From Ulota crispa (lineage: Eukaryota; Streptophyta; Bryopsida; Orthotrichales; Orthotrichaceae), in NCBI GenBank assembly GCA_963920765.1, contig OY987250.1:14066409-14130408 (forward strand): DNA of 64,000 nt, in the 5' to 3' direction. Below, one piece after another: positions 58,280 through 64,000 of this stretch; position 1 is the first letter of the stretch; every line of letters begins with the position of its first letter. Under the pieces are notes generated by a model. That model did no database searches. It worked only from the letters and a program-made list of their open reading frames with translations, and was not told the DNA's origin. The translations under genes and the position numbers were made by a program.

Positions 58280-59395
58280 TCTTAGATCCATTTTTTTTGG
58301 GATTTAGCAACTAAAGGAGGGACCACTACTTTTTGGTAAATGGAATGACGCCTCTCATTCCGCAGACCATTGCTTTTCAGAAAAGAACTTTTTAGTTCTC
58401 TAGGATTAGCTATTAGAGGCATGATTGTGATTAGTGCCTCGGTTCATTTTGTATCTCTAATTCTCCTAATGCAAGCAAAGTTTTCTCATCTCTATGCTTT
58501 GAATTGATCACTTGGGATGTTGTGCATGGGAATGTGAGTATTGGAGGAAGAGGAGAGAGAAGTAACCTCGGATCCTGTCTGATCCAATTTTTGGAGCTAG
58601 TAGGGAGGTGTTTAGCAAACTATGTGTACTAAGGGGTAGTTTTTGTTTGGGTTTTCAATCCGAATACTCTTGTGAAGGATAGCCAATCTTAGGTTGGGTG
58701 CGCCCGGATAGCAATCCCAACGCATGCTAGCTTACAGTTGAGAGGTTCCACTACCATCATGAGTGATTGGGAGCAAAGGAGCAGGGATCCTTTAATTATC
58801 TAGTTACCATCTTCGCATCAGGAATTATGTCAAGAAGGATTTGTCATTGTAGTATGTTGGGGTTGTGGGGGTTCCTTGCATGACCTGTTAGTTTGGATCT
58901 ACTTTTGGACTAGCTATGAGGGAGTGATTGCACCCTTTGTCTTTGTGTTCTTTGTTGTTGTTGTTTTGACTAGTGATACTTCACTCACTATAAATCGCTA
59001 AGGGGTAGGATTTCACGTGGCCTTCCTTAATCTCCAATCACAAAACCCTTTGATATAGAGGCTAAACTTCTGTTATTTGGTGTGTGTTTTGACGTCCGGA
59101 TCCGGAAGAGGTACAAAGAGAGACCACTCCTTTCGGAAGTCTGGATCGTTAGTGAGGAAAGGAAGGATAGTTAGGAGTCCTATTGGTTGACCAAGGATCT
59201 TCTGGTTACCTTTTCTCTTTTTGTGTGTGTTTTGTGTCTACTTGCAAATTACCTACAAGATTTCTTCATTTTGTTTTGGACAACCAATCTACAAACTAAA
59301 TCTCTGTGGAACGAATATGAGTCATTTACTTGGTGGTTTAAGTCTCTTTTAATGCCAACATGAGGATAAGTACTTTCTTGTGCTATCACACCAAA
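58280..59395. repeat. Left arm of a long inverted repeat (at least 1.1 kb)
   Basis: Reads TCTTAGATCCATTTTTTTT at 58280 and CCAACATGAGGAT at about 59351, inverted relative to 64000 and about 62905. Sequence between is nearly identical, with a small indel near 59283. Similarity fades beyond about 59395. The arm directly follows the 56.3-58.2-kb coding region. Confidence 0.9.
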
Positions 59396-61060
59396 GTAGA
59401 GTTAGTAGAATTTAGATGTAATTGATTTTTTTCTTTTGCTTTACATCCAATTCTTGAGCTTTCTTTCTCCTAGTCTTTTCTTTTCTTGTCCAAATCTTTA
59501 GCTTTGTCCCCCAATTGGCTGCAGCACTCCACTAGGCTTGGCAGGTTCACAGCTTCATCTCTTGATTCAAAATGGGATTTTATTATCCTCACAGCCACTT
59601 GGAATATTAGCTCTTAGTTACTTCCCAATTTGTTTAAACACTCATTTTTATACAGCTTTCCCACTTGGCAAATTCTGTCAAAGACTTATTCCAAAATTAG
59701 AATTTAGTTCACTTCTCTTAATACTTTGACTTGGATTAATTTTATTTATTTATTTTCAACTTTCCAATTTGGCTCATTCACTCCTTTATCATGTTCTCTC
59801 TTTTCTTTCTAATTGGGTTTTGATCAGACTCTTGAATACACCCAAGTAGATTATAATCTTTTCTCTCAAACTTCCAACTTGGCCTTCTCTTTGCCTCTCA
59901 ATACTTGTCCTTCTAATTTGGAATATTCTATCAATCACTCTCCTAGTTGGAATGTTTCTTATCTACTTCTCCCACTTTCCAACTAAAGCTGATTCATCTC
60001 TTCTTAGGCTCATTTTCCAACTCAAGGTCTTTATTCCCTCTTGACTTTCAACTCTTGAATTGGAATTCAGTACTCTCTCTTTTTATCTCAACTCGGAATT
60101 TATGCTTTTAGACTCACCCATGCTCTAGACTTGTATTTTCTAGCTAGACTACAACGACACCAGAATCACGCAAAAGTCACGAATGCTCACACATCATTAG
60201 TGATCTCCAACTAGGCAGATCAAAAACTTGTAGGAATTAATACAAATTAAATTGAGCTCACATCGACCAGGTTCATAACTTGTAATGCAACAAGCACCTG
60301 ATCATGTCTTCTAGCACTCAAATTCCCTCTCAAGCTAATCCTTTAAGTTTCTACACACAAGAAAAATTTAGTTGAACTTTCCGACTTGGAAATCAAATGC
60401 AACCGCAATTAAGCTTCATTCCAATCAACTCAACTTGAATTGTAACATATACTTCTCACAATTCAACTCCCATTTGGGTTGAAACACATCCATACAAACA
60501 GATAATTGTTTAGTAAGACTCCTCCCAACTTGAACAAAGCATCATACATTAAAATTTAAATTATTTTCACAATGATATAACAAGTAGGAAAGATAATCCA
60601 ATCAGAAACTCTCCCTCTTGGCTTTAGATTTCCTCACACATTTGGAATAACTTCAAATTACTTCAACTCAAATTACAACTTCAATCTCAAAAATAACCAC
60701 ATAATTAATCATCACAATTCAACTTGAATTCAACAAACATGACAACACAACTTCCATAAATATATTCCATTAACAAGCAAAGTTTGCAAAACAACAAAAA
60801 CAGCCTAAGGCTGGACACTATGCTCTCTCTCTAGCAATAGGTGTCTTAAAACAAGATCTTTTTTCCTACTTGTAACCTCTTGATTTCCCATTCGGTTTTT
60901 CTACTTGACTTTTTGTGAAACCTCCTGTCTCTTGACCAACTTGCAGCTTTTTTGATCTCAATTATGACACTTAGCCTTCCAATTAGCGTTGAAACTACAC
61001 AATTGTAGGGACTTAACACTTATTCACTAAAAATTTAAGTTTTGAAACAATTAGGTATTC
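59396..61060. other. Spacer DNA dense in CAACTTG/CAAGTTGG-like words
   Basis: No gene is supported. Short words such as CCAACTTGG, CCAATTTGG and CAACTTGAATTG and their inverses recur every few dozen bases across 1.6 kb. This could be a decayed short-unit repeat or a cluster of binding sites. Confidence 0.4.
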
Positions 61061-61163
61061 TACACTTCCTCCAATGAACCCTATTGCTTGGCCCTTGTAT
61101 ATTGTCTTTGTCATGCTTGTAATGAATTGGCATGTGATTTTGGAGGCCAAACATTTTGTAAAG

Positions 61164-62780
61164 TTAGTCATGAAAGAGGGCCTTGCAAGTAACGCATCTC
61201 TTCCTTGTCACCATGTGGGCAATGAGACACTTAGGATGGTACATATACGGGCACATAACAAGGCTCCATTTGCCCTCATGGCCAAAAGGCTCTTGACACA
61301 TAATGCATATCGTGCCGTCCTTTACAAAATCTTGAACTTCAGGCCACAATAATGAGAGTTTGTCTACTTGGCCTTTGCGCAAATACCTACATTGTGCAGT
61401 GTTGTATTTGAACTGCAAAGTTGGGTCCACGTTCCAATCAATGCTTGTGTTCAGGCAGTTTGTTGGCAATATGTTGGGGAACATCTCTTCAATGCAAGGC
61501 CACAAGATCAAGCCAAAATAACGATGACCTCCGTCATTGAATTTTGCAACTACTCTCTTCACTTCTCCCTGCATTTGCAAGGCCTTATTCTTTGAAATGT
61601 TGCATGCAAGTTTCATGTTCAGCAACGACAGCAGCATTCTCTTCCTTTCAAGGCTTTGGACCAATCTTAAAATCGAGGCCTTCAAGATGTCCTATCTTTG
61701 TTGCAACTCTGTGTTCGATATGGTGAGAACCACAACATTATCCTGAGCTGCCACGGAGCAACGTTCAAGAGCGCGCATGGAGTTTGTTAGTTCTTCCATG
61801 TTTGTCCTTATACTTGCCACCTCTGCTTCTACTTGCTCCGCACTTGCACGCATGGCATTGAAATCAATTGTAGGCCCCCTAAGGTTTTGCACCGCTTGGA
61901 TTGCTTTAGCCCCGGCTGCATTTGAATTTTCACCCCTGAAAGTTTGAGGTAGGAATGATAAACGAGGTCGCACAACAAATCCATTTGCATGAGTGGCGGC
62001 TACTAGGTTGTCATTTGCAGCATATGTGGTGCTTGCCATGACATCATCTAGCAATGGAATGTTATCCATGCTCAATTGTCCTCCACAAACTAGAAGGGTG
62101 GCATGGCTTCTAGCTAGCCTGTCATTCTCATCCATGAGGTGCCCTACCCTTACTCTATGCACCTCCACATCCAATGCATGTGCCCTTATTGCCTTGTCCT
62201 TCTCCGCTCGCAGCGTTAACTCTAAGCCGTGTAAGTTATGAAGTTCCTCTTCATTGGCGGTTGCTCCATGAATCAGATTGAAGACGATACTCTCCTGTTG
62301 CAGCGGAACAATTGCTATCACATGCTCCTCAGTTGCCGCTAGAACCACAATCATATTTGTTGCATTTGGTGCATGCAACTTGTGTTCCTCCAGTGGTTCA
62401 ACCTCCACCGCCACATCTTCAACTTTCACTTTGTGAAAAACTTCCACACGGCCCCTACCATCATTTGCCGGAATATCTTGTGCCATTGGTTCAATCGCTT
62501 CCATGTGCATTGGCATATTCTCCAAAGGCACATCATCATTTGCAAGAATGCTGCAAAGTACGTTTGAAAACCGGTCTTTCCATTTAGTGGCATGGTAGGT
62601 AGTCCAATCTACATCCTTCCCAAGAAAATCCTCTGCATAAACCATTTGGCACTGTGAGAGCGTCGCATCCTTCTTTGTGACTTCCCCCCAAAGTGCCAAT
62701 GTCACTTCCGTTAACATTTTCTTGAACATATCGTGCTTACAAATCTTGATGTTTGCTCCTCTAGATCTCACGTATATCAA
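61164..62780 (-). pseudogene. Coiled-coil plus RING-like protein of unknown origin, one internal stop
   Basis: A frame of about 539 codons is open except for one TAG near 61690. No ATG precedes the open part at 62780; the first in-frame Met is at 62729, and a TAG lies just upstream, so a 5' exon or truncation is likely. The order is: an N-terminal part with ALWGEVTKKD and WKDRFSNVLCSI; a variable acidic part; helical stretches with heptad-like spacing (LTLRAEKDKAIRAHALDVEV, EQVEAEVASIRTNMEELTNS); a segment CRYLRKGQVDKLSLLWPEV; and a C-terminal zinc-finger-like region. That region has CIMC, then MCPYMYHPKC, LIAH and RCVTC at RING-H2-like spacing. RING domains act as ubiquitin ligases; that role here is inference. 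It lies in the spacer of a long inverted repeat, so it may be transposon cargo. Confidence 0.5.
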
Positions 62781-62879
62781 AATTAAGAGAAGATCCTAGT
62801 GGCGTTCTATGTAGGCCAAGTCGATGTACTTCTGACATGCCATTTTTGTCCACATTCCCACCTCTTGTTCCCAACCATG

Positions 62880-64000
62880 ATGTGTGTGATAGAACAAAAA
62901 AGAACTAATCCTCATGTTGGCATTAAAAGAGACTTAAACCACCAAGTAAATGACTCATATTCGTTCCACAGAGATTTAGTTTGTAGATCCTTAAGGTTGT
63001 CCAAAACAAAATGAAGAAATCTTGTAGGTAATTTGCAAGTAGACACAAAACACACACAAAAAGAGAAAAGGTAACCAGAAGATCCTTGGTCAACCAATAG
63101 GACTCCTAACTATCCTTCCTTTCCTCACTAACGATCCAGACTTCCGAAAGGAGTGGTCTCTCTTTGTACCTCTTCCGGATCCGGACGTCAAAACACACAC
63201 CAAATAACAGAAGTTTAGCCTCTATATCAAAGGGTTTTGTGATTGGAGATTAAGGAAGGCCACGTGAAATCCTACCCCTTAGCGATTTATAGTGAGTGAA
63301 GTATCACTAGTCAAAACAACAACAACAAAGAACACAAAGACAAAGGGTGCAATCACTCCCTCATAGCTAGTCCAAAAGTAGATCCAAACTAACAGGTCAT
63401 GCAAGGAACCCCCACAACCCCAACATACTACAATGACAAATCCTTCTTGACATAATTCCTGATGCGAAGATGGTAACTAGATAATTAAAGGATCCCTGCT
63501 CCTTTGCTCCCAATCACTCATGATGGTAGTGGAACCTCTCAACTGTAAGCTAGCATGCGTTGGGATTGCTATCCGGGCGCACCCAACCTAAGATTGGCTA
63601 TCCTTCACAAGAGTATTCGGATTGAAAACCCAAACAAAAACTACCCCTTAGTACACATAGTTTGCTAAACACCTCCCTACTAGCTCCAAAAATTGGATCA
63701 GACAGGATCCGAGGTTACTTCTCTCTCCTCTTCCTCCAATACTCACATTCCCATGCACAACATCCCAAGTGATCAATTCAAAGCATAGAGATGAGAAAAC
63801 TTTGCTTGCATTAGGAGAATTAGAGATACAAAATGAACCGAGGCACTAATCACAATCATGCCTCTAATAGCTAATCCTAGAGAACTAAAAAGTTCTTTTC
63901 TGAAAAGCAATGGTCTGCGGAATGAGAGGCGTCATTCCATTTACCAAAAAGTAGTGGTCCCTCCTTTAGTTGCTAAATCCCAAAAAAAATGGATCTAAGA
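62880..64000. repeat. Right arm of the long inverted repeat, cut by the window end
   Basis: Inverted copy of 58280-59395. It runs off the right edge of the window, so neither its true length nor any reversed copy of the 56.3-58.2-kb coding region can be seen. Confidence 0.9.

Overview
The window is nuclear DNA of a land plant. The evidence is split genes with GT-AG introns, CBSX3 and F-box/Sel1 genes that match plant proteins exon by exon, degenerate TTTAGGG-type runs, a CACTA-type mini-element and a DUF659 hAT transposase. Most of it is AT-rich intergenic DNA packed with DNA transposons. The abundance of piggyBac-type elements is unusual for a flowering plant, so a non-seed plant (lycophyte, fern or bryophyte) is more likely. 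That is inference; the species cannot be read from the sequence.

Four host genes can be supported, all on the minus strand: (1) a secreted proline-rich, arabinogalactan-like protein at 900-1365 with a leader intron up to 2119, incomplete at its 3' end; (2) a single-exon DUF218 membrane protein at 5545-6534; (3) a complete five-exon CBSX3-type mitochondrial CBS-domain gene at 14903-17368 (207 aa); (4) a complete five-exon F-box/Sel1-repeat gene at 29780-32681 (364 aa). Three of the four have tandem repeats in or next to their leader or promoter: 338 bp x2 in a leader intron, about 112 bp x9 upstream of CBSX3, and 326 bp x2 upstream of the F-box gene. No functional link between the genes is visible.

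The dominant theme is a piggyBac-type invasion. A 7.7-kb element (18665-26380) has 17-bp identical inverted ends starting at TTAA and a transposase of about 545 codons. All three catalytic aspartates lie in one frame, broken only by about twelve stop codons. Nine further TTAA-bounded elements (350-780 bp), mostly at 9.7-13.9 kb, 26.8 kb, 35-37 kb, 40-41.5 kb and 50 kb, share the end consensus TTAACCCYTNANNGCCC. They form several internal families, one of them an almost perfect 733-bp foldback. A lone related arm lies at 51.4 kb. A nearby repeat copy without the insert gives a natural empty-site control.

Other mobile DNA includes palindromic 310-330-bp elements with a 9-bp target duplication (three copies, one in an F-box intron), three TA-flanked AGGTAG-ended elements, a 766-bp element with long inverted ends, a 132-bp CACTA mini-element, a decayed hAT transposase (42.8-45.9 kb) and a tRNA-derived SINE-like unit.

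The right third (42-64 kb) holds the least explained sequence: three arrays rich in GACGG/CCGTC, a pseudokinase-like coding remnant (47.7-49.4 kb), a repeat-associated coding region (56.3-58.2 kb), and a long inverted repeat (58.28-59.40 kb against 62.88 kb to the window end). The spacer of that repeat encodes a coiled-coil plus RING-like protein.
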